A DNA stretch of 64,000 bases from Thiobacillus sp. 65-1059 (lineage in GTDB: Bacteria; Pseudomonadota; Gammaproteobacteria; Burkholderiales; Thiobacillaceae): the NCBI GenBank assembly GCA_001897675.1, contig MKUE01000131.1:1-64000 (forward strand), given 5' to 3'. Under the pieces are notes generated by a model. It saw only the letters and a program-made list of their open reading frames with translations. It was not told the origin of the DNA and ran no database searches. The stretch's first letter is position 1. Each line of letters starts with the position of its first letter. This document shows, piece after piece, positions 27,359 through 35,899 of the stretch. The position numbers were made by a program, and so were the translations under genes.

Positions 27359-28279
27359 TGGTTGTTGATTGTTCTCACACTGCCCACGCAGAACGCCACG
27401 GCGCGCATGCGCATCTGGCGCGGTCTGAAGAGTCTGGGGTGCGCGCCGTTGCGCGATGGGGCCTGGCTGCTACCGGAAACCCATGTGACGCGACAGGGGC
27501 TGGATGAACTGGCAAACGAAACCCGCGAGGCAGGCGGGACGGCTTGGCTGCTGAAGCTGGATGCTGAGGACGACCAGTCGGCCGCTTTCAGGGAAATGTT
27601 CGACCGCAGCTCCGAATACGCCGATCTGTTGGCGGATATGACCCACTTCGATCCGCTTGCCGAGAATGTCACGACTGCCAACAAGACCCTGAAGACCTTG
27701 CGGCGCCGTTACGAAACCTTGGTCGAGCAGGATTATTTTCCGGGCGCCGGCAAATTCGAGGCGGAAGCGCGGCTGTTGACTCTCGAAGCCACGTTGGTGT
27801 CGCGCCTCTCGCCCAACGAACCGCATTTCCAGGACGGCCAGCCCGAGCGTCTCGCCCTGGCCGATTTCCAGAAGCAGACCTGGGCCACCCGGCAGGACCT
27901 GTGGGTGGACCGGCTGGCTTCCGCCTGGCTGATTCGCCGCTTCATCGACCGCAAAGCACGCTTCGTCTGGCTGGAGCGCGTCCAGGACTGTCCGTCAGAT
28001 GCATTGGGATTCGATTTCGACGGTGCGCGCTTTACCCATGTCGGCCATCGCGTCACCTTCGAAACCCTGCTGGCGAGCTTCGGGCTGGAGAGCGACCTCG
28101 CCCTGATGCGGATCGGTGCCATCGTCCATGCGCTCGACGTGGGTGGCGAAGCCCCCGAGGCCGCCGGTTTCGAGACGCTGCTTAAGGGGCTCAAGGCGCG
28201 CATCCAGGATGACGACGCCTTGCTGAAGCAGGGCGGGCAGATGCTGGACGATTTATACGCAGTTTTTACCAACCCGTAA
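27338..28279 (+). CDS. chrB: Chromate-responsive regulator ChrB
   Basis: 313 residues. The N-terminal domain begins SITWLLIVLTLPTQNATARMRIWRGLKSLG, the usual start of ChrB, which argues for this ATG rather than the upstream extension in the ORF track. The C-terminal half (from about residue 175: QDLWVDRLASAWLIRRFIDRKARFVWLE) is the ChrB-C/chromate-resistance domain, repeated as two separate genes later in the operon. ChrB is needed for chromate-induced expression of chrA in several proteobacteria. chrA follows after one base. Confidence 0.92.
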   Translation: MNVKSITWLLIVLTLPTQNATARMRIWRGLKSLGCAPLRDGAWLLPETHVTRQGLDELANETREAGGTAWLLKLDAEDDQSAAFREMFDRSSEYADLLADMTHFDPLAENVTTANKTLKTLRRRYETLVEQDYFPGAGKFEAEARLLTLEATLVSRLSPNEPHFQDGQPERLALADFQKQTWATRQDLWVDRLASAWLIRRFIDRKARFVWLERVQDCPSDALGFDFDGARFTHVGHRVTFETLLASFGLESDLALMRIGAIVHALDVGGEAPEAAGFETLLKGLKARIQDDDALLKQGGQMLDDLYAVFTNP

Positions 28280-28280
28280 C

Positions 28281-29636
28281 ATGACCAAGGATGCCATCTT
28301 GACCACCCCGACCGAACGTCCCGCCCACCCCAGTTTCTGGGAGGCCTTCAGATACTGGTTGCTGCTCGGCTTCATCAGCTTCGGCGGCCCCGCCGGGCAG
28401 ATTTCCATCATGCACCAGGAGCTGGTGGAAAAACGCCGCTGGATTTCCGAGCGGCGCTTCCTGCACGCGCTCAACTACTGCATGGTGCTGCCCGGTCCCG
28501 AGGCGCAGCAGCTCGCCATCTACATTGGCTGGATGCTGCACCGCAGCTGGGGCGGCATCGTCGCCGGCACGCTGTTCGTGCTGCCGTCGCTGTTCATCCT
28601 GGCGGCGCTGACCTATGTCTATCTCGCCTTTGGCGACCTTACCTTCGTGCAGGGCGTGTTCAACGGCATCAAGCCGGCGGTGGTGGCCATCGTGGTGTTC
28701 GCTGCCTGGCGCATCGGCTCGCGCGCGCTGAAGAACAATCTGCTGTGGGCACTGGCGGCCGCGTCCTTCATCGCGATCTTTGCCTTGAAGGTCCCGTTCC
28801 CCTACATCGTGCTGGCGGCGGGCCTGCTCGGTTTCATCGGCGGCAAGGTCTGGCCGGACAAGTTCAAGGTCGGCGGCGGCCACGGCGCCAGCAACAAATC
28901 GTATGGCCCGGCGCTGATCGACGACGACACGCCGCCGCCGGCCCATACCAAGTTCCGGCTCGGTCGCCTCGTGATCCTGACGGGATTGTTCGTCGCGCTG
29001 TGGGGCGTGGCCATGCTGCTGCTGCCGGCCGGCACGCTGCACGACATGGGCGTGTTCTTCACCAAGGCCGCGCTGGTCACCTTCGGCGGCGCCTATGCGG
29101 TGCTGCCCTACGTCTATCAGGGCGGCGTCGAGCATTACCAGTGGCTCACCGCCACCCAGATGATCGACGGCCTGGCGTTGGGCGAAACCACGCCCGGACC
29201 GCTGATCATGGTGGTGTCCTTCGTCGGCTTCGTCGGCGCCTGGACCAAGGAAATCTTCGGCCCCGACGCCCTGCTGCTGGCCGGCTTCGCCGGCGCCAGC
29301 GTGGCCACCTTCTTCACCTTCCTGCCGTCCTTCCTGTTCATCCTGGCCGGCGCGCCGCTGGTGGAAGCGACCCACGGTGACCTCAAGTTCACCGCGCCGC
29401 TCACCGGCATCACCGCCGCCGTGGTGGGGGTGGTGCTGAACCTGGCGCTGTTCTTCGGCTGGCACGTGATCTGGCCGCGCGCCACCGAGGCGGCGCCGTT
29501 CTCGGGTGGATTCGAGTGGTTCTACGCGCTGATGTCCGTGGCGGCCTTCATCGCGCTGTGGAAATACAAGATGGACATCATGAAAGTGATCGGCGCCTGC
29601 GCCGCCATCGGCCTCGTCTACACCTACATCGTTTGA
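28281..29636 (+). CDS. chrA: Chromate efflux transporter ChrA
   Basis: 451-residue long-chain CHR permease: two homologous membrane halves of about six helices each. The N-terminal half has FISFGGPAGQISIMHQELVEKRRWISERRFLHALNYC and LPGPEAQQLAIYIG; the C-terminal half has the matching KAALVTFGGAYAVLPYVYQ and LALGETTPGPLIMVVSFVGF. It exports chromate driven by the proton motive force. The central linker (residues 185-235) is charged and rich in Lys/Asp. Coupled to chrB (one base) and chrC (ten bases). Confidence 0.97.
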   Translation: MTKDAILTTPTERPAHPSFWEAFRYWLLLGFISFGGPAGQISIMHQELVEKRRWISERRFLHALNYCMVLPGPEAQQLAIYIGWMLHRSWGGIVAGTLFVLPSLFILAALTYVYLAFGDLTFVQGVFNGIKPAVVAIVVFAAWRIGSRALKNNLLWALAAASFIAIFALKVPFPYIVLAAGLLGFIGGKVWPDKFKVGGGHGASNKSYGPALIDDDTPPPAHTKFRLGRLVILTGLFVALWGVAMLLLPAGTLHDMGVFFTKAALVTFGGAYAVLPYVYQGGVEHYQWLTATQMIDGLALGETTPGPLIMVVSFVGFVGAWTKEIFGPDALLLAGFAGASVATFFTFLPSFLFILAGAPLVEATHGDLKFTAPLTGITAAVVGVVLNLALFFGWHVIWPRATEAAPFSGGFEWFYALMSVAAFIALWKYKMDIMKVIGACAAIGLVYTYIV

Positions 29637-29646
29637 GGAGTGCGCC

Positions 29647-30240
29647 ATGCCCTATGAACTGAAGTCCCTGTCCTGCGACCCGGCAAAACTGTCCGGGCTG
29701 TCCGAGAAACTCATCGTCAGCCACTGGGAAAACAACTACGGCGGCGCGGTGAAGCGCCTCAACGCCATCGAGCAGAAGCTGGCCGAATTGAACTGGGCCA
29801 GCGCCCCGGTATTCGAGATCAACGGCCTCAAGCGCGAGGAGATGATCGCCAGCGGCTCGATGATCCTGCACGAGGTCTACTTCGACTCCCTCGGCGGCGC
29901 CGGTGGCGACCCGGCGGGCGCGCTCAAGGCGCGCATCGAAAAGGACTTCGGCTCGCTCGACGCCTGGCGCGCCGAGTTCATCGCCATGGGCAAGGCGCAG
30001 GGCGGCGGCTCCGGCTGGACCCTGCTCACCTGGAGCCCGCGCCGCGGGCGCCTCGTCAACGCCTGGGGCGCCGACCACGCCCACAACCTGGCCGGCGCCA
30101 CGCCGCTGATCGCGCTCGACATGTACGAGCACAGCTACCACATGGACTTCGGCGCCAAGGCCGGCGCCTATGTCGACGCCTTCATGCAGAACCTGTCCTG
30201 GAAGGCCGCCGAGGCCGCCTTCGCCACACTGGGAGCCTGA
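29647..30240 (+). CDS. chrC: ChrC-type iron/manganese superoxide dismutase
   Basis: 197 residues of the Fe/Mn superoxide dismutase fold. Candidate metal ligands are His26 (VSHWENNYGG), the His in SMILHEVYFDSL, and the Asp and His in LALDMYEHSYHMDF. The N-terminal region differs from housekeeping SodB (no HHxKHHxxYV), the pattern of the ChrC branch found in chrBAC operons, where it protects against superoxide made during Cr(VI) reduction. AGGAG precedes the ATG. Confidence 0.92.
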   Translation: MPYELKSLSCDPAKLSGLSEKLIVSHWENNYGGAVKRLNAIEQKLAELNWASAPVFEINGLKREEMIASGSMILHEVYFDSLGGAGGDPAGALKARIEKDFGSLDAWRAEFIAMGKAQGGGSGWTLLTWSPRRGRLVNAWGADHAHNLAGATPLIALDMYEHSYHMDFGAKAGAYVDAFMQNLSWKAAEAAFATLGA

Positions 30241-30242
30241 CC

Positions 30243-30560
30243 ATGGAACGCACCATCAAGCCCGACACCCTCAAGAACGAGCTGGCCGGCAAACTGATCC
30301 TCGATGTGCGCCGGGCCGCCGACCGCGAGGCCGCGCCCGCGCACCTGCCCGGCGCGCAATGGAAGAACCCGGAGCAGCTTGCCGAATGGGCCGACGGCCT
30401 GCCGCAAGATCAGGACATCGTGCTGTATTGCGCGCGCGGCGGCTCGGTGTCCAACAGCGTGGTCGATGCCCTGCAAGGCAGGGGGCTCAAGGCACGCTTC
30501 ATCGAAGGCGGGATCGAGGGCTGGAAGGCTGCGGGCGGCGAAGTGGTAGCCGAGCTCTGA
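30243..30560 (+). CDS. chrE: Rhodanese-domain protein (ChrE-like)
   Basis: 105-residue single-domain sulfurtransferase. The active-site loop is CARGGS with Cys63, preceded by LILDVRR and followed by IEGGIEGWKAAGGEV. Chromate operons such as that of Cupriavidus carry a rhodanese (ChrE) of unknown role, possibly resolving chromium-thiol adducts. It starts two bases after the chrC stop. Confidence 0.9.
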   Translation: MERTIKPDTLKNELAGKLILDVRRAADREAAPAHLPGAQWKNPEQLAEWADGLPQDQDIVLYCARGGSVSNSVVDALQGRGLKARFIEGGIEGWKAAGGEVVAEL

Positions 30561-30652
30561 AACGGGGAGAAGCAGACATGGCGCATGCCGACAAGCACAT
30601 CGAGATCAGTGATGGAAACCGCCCCCGCTCACGCCACCAGGAGACCGAGCCC

Positions 30653-31591
30653 ATGACCCGCCTGTTTCGCGCACTCGCCTTTCTGTCGATGACATTGGCA
30701 GCGACGCTCGCCCACGCCGACATCCTGCCGGCTCCCCGGCAGGTGTCGGCCCATGCATGGGCCTGGATCGGCCCCTACGATGGTCCGACGCGCGCGAATC
30801 GGGGGTTCCGCATGAACCTGGGTTTCGTCGTCGGCAAGGAGGCCGTCGCCATCATCGACAGCGGCTATTCGCCTGAGATGGCCGAGGCGATGCTGCATGA
30901 CATCCGTGCACGCACCGCGCTGCCGGTGCGCCACGTCATCAACACCAACTCGCAGCCCCATCGCTTCCTCGGCAACGATGTCTTTCGCCAAGTCGGGGCC
31001 CGCGTCCTCGCGGGCCGGGAGGCGGCCGAACGCATGGCGCAGGACGGCGCCATGATGGCCAATGCGGCGGCCGGTATCCTCGGTGTTGCCAGCCTATCCG
31101 TGCCGGCTGCACCCGACCGGCTGCTCGGCGCGGGGGAGTCCATCGATCTCGATCTCGGCGGCGGCGTCGTGCTGCGCGTGCGCCACGCCGGCACGGCCCA
31201 CACGAAGGGCAGCCTAGTCGTCGAGGTGCGCCCCGACCGCACCGTGTTCGCCGGCGACATCCTCTACGGGGGCAGGCTGCCTGCCCTGATTCCGGACGGT
31301 AGCGTCAAGGGCTGGCTGGAAGCCTACGAATCGCTGCGTACCGGCGACGCTGCCCTCTTCGTCCCCGGCCATGGCCAGCCCGGCCCTCTGGCCGACTTCG
31401 ACCATCCGACGCGCGACTATCTGGCGCGGCTCAAGCGCCACATGGACGAAGCGGTGGAGAAGGGCACCGATATCGAATCGGCCAAGGCTACTTTCGACGC
31501 ATCGGACTGGAAATCGCTGGCCAATTTCAACGAGCTGAACGGCCGCAATGCCTACCAGGCCTATCAGGAAAGCGAAGCCGAAGGCTTCTGA
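30653..31591 (+). CDS. Secreted metallo-beta-lactamase-fold protein with degenerate metal motif
   Basis: 312 residues with a Sec signal peptide (MTRLFRALAFLSMTLAATLAHA). The fold is that of SoxH-like metallo-beta-lactamase hydrolases: NLGFVVGKEAVAIIDSGY, RHAGTAHTKGSLVVEV, VFAGDILYGG and VPGHGQPGP. The central HxHxDH zinc motif, normally NTHxHxDHxxGN, reads NTNSQPHRFLGN, so all four ligands of that motif are lost although the later His and Asp ligands remain. Start chosen at the ATG behind ACCAGGAG with the signal peptide; an upstream ATG at 30578 (MAHADKHIE) would bury it. Confidence 0.82.
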   Translation: MTRLFRALAFLSMTLAATLAHADILPAPRQVSAHAWAWIGPYDGPTRANRGFRMNLGFVVGKEAVAIIDSGYSPEMAEAMLHDIRARTALPVRHVINTNSQPHRFLGNDVFRQVGARVLAGREAAERMAQDGAMMANAAAGILGVASLSVPAAPDRLLGAGESIDLDLGGGVVLRVRHAGTAHTKGSLVVEVRPDRTVFAGDILYGGRLPALIPDGSVKGWLEAYESLRTGDAALFVPGHGQPGPLADFDHPTRDYLARLKRHMDEAVEKGTDIESAKATFDASDWKSLANFNELNGRNAYQAYQESEAEGF

Positions 31592-31602
31592 AGGGAAATG
31601 CC

Positions 31603-32085
31603 ATGAAATGGATCACCCGCGAACGCCCGAAGGTCGATCGCCTGGCCTGCGCCTGGCTCATCCATCGCTTCATCGACCAGGAGCCGGACTTCCTGTTCGT
31701 GCCCCGCGAGCAAGTGCTGGCCGGGGCCGAGCGGTTCGGCGCCATCCCCTATGACGTGCCGGGTGTCGAGCTTGGACATTCCGGTCCCCTGTGCAGCTTC
31801 GATGCCTTTCTCGCCAGGTACCACCTCGACGATCCGGCACTCAAGCGCATGGCCCAGATCGTGCGGGGCGTCGACACGCACTACCCCGACCTGGCGGCCG
31901 AGACATCCGGACTCAAAGCCGTCGTGCTGGGGCTCAACGCCAACATCGCCGACGACATGGAACTCGTCGTCCGCAGCCGGCCGATGTACGACGCCCTGTA
32001 TGCCTGGTGCGACCGGCTGGTACGCCCTCCGCTGGGCATCCTGGGCGGCATCGCCCGCCTCTTCATGAAAGGAAAACCGAGATGA
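31603..32085 (+). CDS. Stand-alone ChrB-C domain protein, copy 1
   Basis: 160 residues, homologous to the C-terminal half of ChrB without its N-terminal regulator domain. MKWITRERPKVDRLACAWLIHRFIDQEPDFLFVPRE and the block DVPGVELGHSGPLCSFDAFLARY are diagnostic of the chromate-resistance (ChrB-C) family. The C-terminus adds a short basic tail (ARLFMKGKPR). About 60 % of residues match the next gene, so the pair is a tandem duplication; the stop overlaps its start (ATGA). Confidence 0.88.
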   Translation: MKWITRERPKVDRLACAWLIHRFIDQEPDFLFVPREQVLAGAERFGAIPYDVPGVELGHSGPLCSFDAFLARYHLDDPALKRMAQIVRGVDTHYPDLAAETSGLKAVVLGLNANIADDMELVVRSRPMYDALYAWCDRLVRPPLGILGGIARLFMKGKPR

Positions 32086-32537
32086 AATGGATCACCCGCG
32101 AACGCCCCAAGATAGACCGCATCGCCTGCCCGTGGCTGGTGGCGCGCTTCATCGACAAGGATGCCGAGTTCATCTATGTCCCGCGCGACATGGTGATGTC
32201 GGAGGCCGAACGCCTGGGTGCCACGCCCTTCGACGTTCCCGGTGTTGAGCTGGGCCATCACGGGCCATTGTGCAGCTTCGACGCCTTCATCAGGAAATAC
32301 GGCCTCAACGACCCGGCGCTGGACCGGCTGGCCCTCATCGTGCGCGGCGCCGACACCGACTCGCCCGATCTGGCGTCCGAGGCCGCCGGCCTGGTCGCGC
32401 TGTCCTGGGGACTCAACCACAACCATCAGGACGACCACGAACTGCTCGCCCAGGGCATGGTGATCTATGACGCCCTCTATGCCTGGTGCGCCCCGCGTCC
32501 GACTGAGGCAGCCAACCAGGCCAGCCATGCGGCCTGA
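32082..32537 (+). CDS. Stand-alone ChrB-C domain protein, copy 2
   Basis: 151 residues. Start fixed by the ATGA overlap and by the same opening as copy 1 (MKWITRERPKIDRIACPWLVARFIDK); the first 26 bases of both genes are identical. GVELGHHGPLCSFDAFIRKYGL is retained. An extra His-containing stretch, LNHNHQDDHELL, is absent from copy 1 and might bind metal. Function unknown; context says chromate or oxidative stress. Confidence 0.88.
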   Translation: MKWITRERPKIDRIACPWLVARFIDKDAEFIYVPRDMVMSEAERLGATPFDVPGVELGHHGPLCSFDAFIRKYGLNDPALDRLALIVRGADTDSPDLASEAAGLVALSWGLNHNHQDDHELLAQGMVIYDALYAWCAPRPTEAANQASHAA

Positions 32538-32615
32538 AATGCAGACCCAGCGCCCACCGGGTTCGCTGTCCCCCGAGTGGGCGTCAGTGTGTCTGGGACG
32601 GACGGGTACGTGCAA

Positions 32616-33821
32616 ATGATCCTGCCCGCCGGCGTCGCGCCCGAAGCGCGCCTGCTGCTCGCCGGCCGGGCGCTACGCGCCTTCACCGACGGTTATGTCG
32701 CCATCCTGCTGCCGGTCTATCTGCTGGCCCTGGGGCTGGGCATGTTGGAAGTCGGACTGATCAGCACGGCGACGCTGCTCGGCTCGGCCCTGGCGACGCT
32801 GGCCGTCGGCCAGTGGGGCCAGCGCTTCCCTCAACGCCGGTTGCTGCTCGCGGCCGGCTGGCTGATGGCTGCGACCGGCCTGCTGCTTGCGGGTTTCTCG
32901 GACTTCTGGCCGCTGCTCGTCGTCGCCTTCCTCGGCACGATGAACCCCAGCTCCGGCGACGTCAGCGTCTTCCTGCCACTGGAGCATGCGCGGCTGGCGG
33001 AATCGGCGCAGAGCGAGGCGCGTACCTTCCTGTTCGCGCGCTACACCTTCGTCGGCGCCTTTTGCGCCGCGACCGGTTCGCTGGCGACAGTCATCCCACA
33101 AGTCCTGACCGATGCTGGCATGGCGCAGCTCGACGCGCTGCGCATCATGTTCGTCGCCTACGGGTTGACCGGCATCGCGATCTTCTTCCTCTATCGCCGT
33201 CTGCCGGATCACCGCTTGAATGAGCAGGCGGCCCCACCCGCGCCGCTGGGCCCTTCGCGCGGCGTCGTCGTCCACCTCGCCGCGCTGTTCTCGATCGACG
33301 CCTTCGCCGGTGGGCTGATCGTCAACACCCTGCTTGCGCTCTGGCTGTTCGAGCGCTTCGATCTCTCGCTCGCCGCCGCCGGCCAGTTCTTCTTCTGGGC
33401 GGGGCTGCTGTCGGCCGGCTCCCAGCTCGCCGCGCCCTGGGTGGCGCGCCGCATCGGTCTCATCAACACCATGGTGTTCACCCATATCCCGTCGAGCGTC
33501 TGCCTGATCCTCGCCGCCTTCGCCGACAGCCTGCCGGCTGCGCTCGCGCTGTTGTTCCTGCGCAGCGCCCTGTCACAGATGGACGTGCCGACGCGTTCGG
33601 CCTTCGTCATGGCGGTGGTGACCCCGGCCGAGCGCGCTGCGGCGGCGAGCTTCACCGCCGTCCCCAGGAGCCTCGCGGCTGCCGTCAGCCCGAGCATCGG
33701 CGGGGCGCTTCTGGCCGCTGGCTGGCTGGCGGCGCCGCTGGTGGCCTGCGGGGCGTTGAAGATCGCCTACGACTTGGCGATCTGGCGTGCCTTCCGGGGT
33801 GTCGACCCGCGAGGGGCGTAA
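32616..33821 (+). CDS. MFS transporter of the chromate cluster
   Basis: About 401 residues from the ATG at MILPAGVAPEARLL (the ORF-track GTG lies 13 codons upstream; neither has a strong ribosome-binding site). Twelve hydrophobic segments; the family region RALRAFTDGYVAILLPVYLLALGLGMLEVGLI is followed by an A-type motif QWGQRFPQRRLLL. MFS permeases of this kind are often found next to chrB/ChrB-C genes, but the substrate is unknown. The last recognised gene of the plus-strand chromate series. Confidence 0.82.
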   Translation: MILPAGVAPEARLLLAGRALRAFTDGYVAILLPVYLLALGLGMLEVGLISTATLLGSALATLAVGQWGQRFPQRRLLLAAGWLMAATGLLLAGFSDFWPLLVVAFLGTMNPSSGDVSVFLPLEHARLAESAQSEARTFLFARYTFVGAFCAATGSLATVIPQVLTDAGMAQLDALRIMFVAYGLTGIAIFFLYRRLPDHRLNEQAAPPAPLGPSRGVVVHLAALFSIDAFAGGLIVNTLLALWLFERFDLSLAAAGQFFFWAGLLSAGSQLAAPWVARRIGLINTMVFTHIPSSVCLILAAFADSLPAALALLFLRSALSQMDVPTRSAFVMAVVTPAERAAAASFTAVPRSLAAAVSPSIGGALLAAGWLAAPLVACGALKIAYDLAIWRAFRGVDPRGA

Positions 33822-33908
33822 GTTGGTCCGGATGCTGTCGGCGCACCGTGCCACGGCCACGGCATTGCTCGGCCCGTTATTCCGTATCGGCTTCCTGTGG
33901 CGGGGCTG

Positions 33909-34721
33909 ATGGATACTGTGTTCCGATCACGGCGCGGCTTTCTCCTTGCCCTTGTGTTGTCACTGACCTTGCACGCCAGTCTGTTGCCGCCATGGTGGGG
34001 CAAGCCGAAGCCGCCCGCACCCGAAGAGCCCTTGCAGTTGCACCTGAGGATTGAGCCCGAGGTGAAACCGCCGCCGCCCAAACCACAGAAGGCCCAGCCA
34101 GCCAAACTCGCCAGCCCACAGACCGTGCCTGAAACTCCGCCGAGTCCCGTTCAAGAGAAGGTGCTGGCATCCATGCCTGCGCCGCCCGCGCCTACGGCTG
34201 AGGATTGGCAATTGGCTTCAACCTACACACCCAGGAACAGCAAGCGTTATCGCCACGCCTGGGGACAGCAGGTTCGCAGCATGATGGGAACGGCCGTTGA
34301 GGGACCTGACCAGGGGGCAGTTCGGTTCCGCATCGAAATCGCGCCTGACGGAAAGATTGCCAAGGTGGAAGAGCTTTGGTCAACCTCGGAGGTGGCCTCA
34401 AAGCTCGCTCGGGAGGCGATCCAGAATCTGCCGCCACTGCCGCCAATACCTACAGGAAAACCGCTCATCTTCGAGCAGACCATCTCCTTCCAGCCCTACG
34501 AGACAGGCTGGCCACCCAGCTATAAGCTTGACTGCCTGCCGGAGCCCCTGCCTTTCAATAACCCGTTCGCGTGGAACGGTTCATCCCCGCCCAACGTGGC
34601 GACACGGGAGCATCGCCCCCCTCCACCCGATGGGTGCCCGCCTGATTCCACCGAGGACACGATCGAAGAAGAAGAAAGATCATTCAAACGTCAGATGGAT
34701 CAATGGCGGTGGGGGCGTTGA
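33909..34721 (+). CDS. TonB-like protein with unusual C-terminal extension
   Basis: About 270 residues. One N-terminal membrane anchor (RGFLLALVLSLTLHASLLPP), a Pro/Lys/Glu-rich periplasmic stretch (residues 30-95) and a TonB-C-like module (AVRFRIEIAPDGKIAKVEELWSTS, about 135-190). Ordinary TonB ends there; this one carries about 85 more residues with three cysteines, several Pro runs and an acidic EEEERSFKRQMDQWRWGR end. No ExbB, ExbD or receptor gene is near. A GTG at 33897 is an alternative start. Confidence 0.7.
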   Translation: MDTVFRSRRGFLLALVLSLTLHASLLPPWWGKPKPPAPEEPLQLHLRIEPEVKPPPPKPQKAQPAKLASPQTVPETPPSPVQEKVLASMPAPPAPTAEDWQLASTYTPRNSKRYRHAWGQQVRSMMGTAVEGPDQGAVRFRIEIAPDGKIAKVEELWSTSEVASKLAREAIQNLPPLPPIPTGKPLIFEQTISFQPYETGWPPSYKLDCLPEPLPFNNPFAWNGSSPPNVATREHRPPPPDGCPPDSTEDTIEEEERSFKRQMDQWRWGR

Positions 34722-34824
34722 ATGGAATCGATTGATCAGTTGAAGCGGCTATCCAGCGGCATTTCTAGCCAATGGCCGGTGTGCGGGTTTAACGTAGACA
34801 CTCAAGGATTTCGTAGGTCGGGGC

Positions 34825-35874
34825 TCAATGCCCATGGCGGTGATGGATGTCCGGAAAGTGCGGATGCTTGTGGGTTAAGACAGCATGCCGGTGCAGATGG
34901 CTGTGCGGCTCGGTGCCATCCCAGTCGAAATCGTGCTTGTGCTGGTGATGCACGTCGTGAACATGTGGGTGGGTGTGTTCGAGTGGCTCGTGCGTGTGCT
35001 CATGTTCGTGACGCTCGGTCAGATGCAGCCAAACCCCAATCCCCATCAGTGAGGCGGCGACCCAGAACGGCGCAGGTGTCGGTTCGCCCAACAGCAGGAT
35101 GGCGATGGCAGCGCCGATGAAGGGGGCCGTGGAGAAATAGGCGCCGGTGCGGGCCGTGCCCAAGTTGCGCAGTGCCCGCACAAAGAGAACCAGGCTCAGG
35201 CCATAGCCCAGCAGACCCACGGCCATGGCTGCGCCCACAGTGGGCCAGGCGGGCAGGGATGCGCCCGACAACAAGGCGAGACCGGTGTTGACGACGCCTG
35301 CCGTCCAGCCCTTTGCCCCAGCGATGAACAGGGCATCCGAGCCGGAAACCCGGCGCGTCAGATTGTTGTCCACGGCCCAGCACAAGCAGGCTGCGGCGAT
35401 GGCCAGGGGACCGATCCAGTCCGGGGACTCGCTGTTAGCGCTGGGCCAGGCGAGTACCGCACCGCCCGCGACGATCAGCAGCATGCCGAGCACGATGCGG
35501 CGGTCGGCGTTTTCCTTGAAAACCACCCAGGCCAGCACGGCCGTGAAGACCGCCTCCAGGTTGAGCATGAGGGAGGCGGCGCCCGCATCGGCATGGGTGA
35601 GGCCGATTACCAGCAGGGCCGGCGCCAGCAGGCCGCCGAAGACTATGGCCGCTGCAAGCCAGCGCCATTCCCCGGGTGCCAGTCCGCTCGGTCTCCAGCG
35701 GCGATCCCGCAGCAGGCGGATCGCAGCCAGGCCGAGGCCGCTGCCCAGATAGAGCAGACCGGCCAGCAGCAAGGTCGGCAGCTCGCCTACCAGCAACTTG
35801 ACCAGCGGCGTGCTGGCGCCGAACAGCGCTGCCGCAGCCAGCGCAGGCCAGATGGCCGAGCGCGCGTTGCTCAT
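34825..35874 (-). CDS. DMT/EamA family transporter with histidine-rich tail
   Basis: 349 residues: ten hydrophobic helices in two EamA halves (up to about residue 285), then a cytoplasmic or periplasmic tail of about 65 residues with more than 20 histidines (TERHEHEHTHEPLEHTHPHV ... HFPDIHHRHGH). Such tails bind Ni2+, Zn2+, Co2+ or Cu2+. The gene sits in the same orientation as the RND metal-efflux operon and 26 bases after the preceding gene, so a metal-related role is likely; direction of transport and substrate are unknown. Confidence 0.85.
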   Translation of the reverse strand: MSNARSAIWPALAAAALFGASTPLVKLLVGELPTLLLAGLLYLGSGLGLAAIRLLRDRRWRPSGLAPGEWRWLAAAIVFGGLLAPALLVIGLTHADAGAASLMLNLEAVFTAVLAWVVFKENADRRIVLGMLLIVAGGAVLAWPSANSESPDWIGPLAIAAACLCWAVDNNLTRRVSGSDALFIAGAKGWTAGVVNTGLALLSGASLPAWPTVGAAMAVGLLGYGLSLVLFVRALRNLGTARTGAYFSTAPFIGAAIAILLLGEPTPAPFWVAASLMGIGVWLHLTERHEHEHTHEPLEHTHPHVHDVHHQHKHDFDWDGTEPHSHLHRHAVLTHKHPHFPDIHHRHGH

Positions 35875-35899
35875 GACAAAGGGCCTCGGCGGCGCGGGC

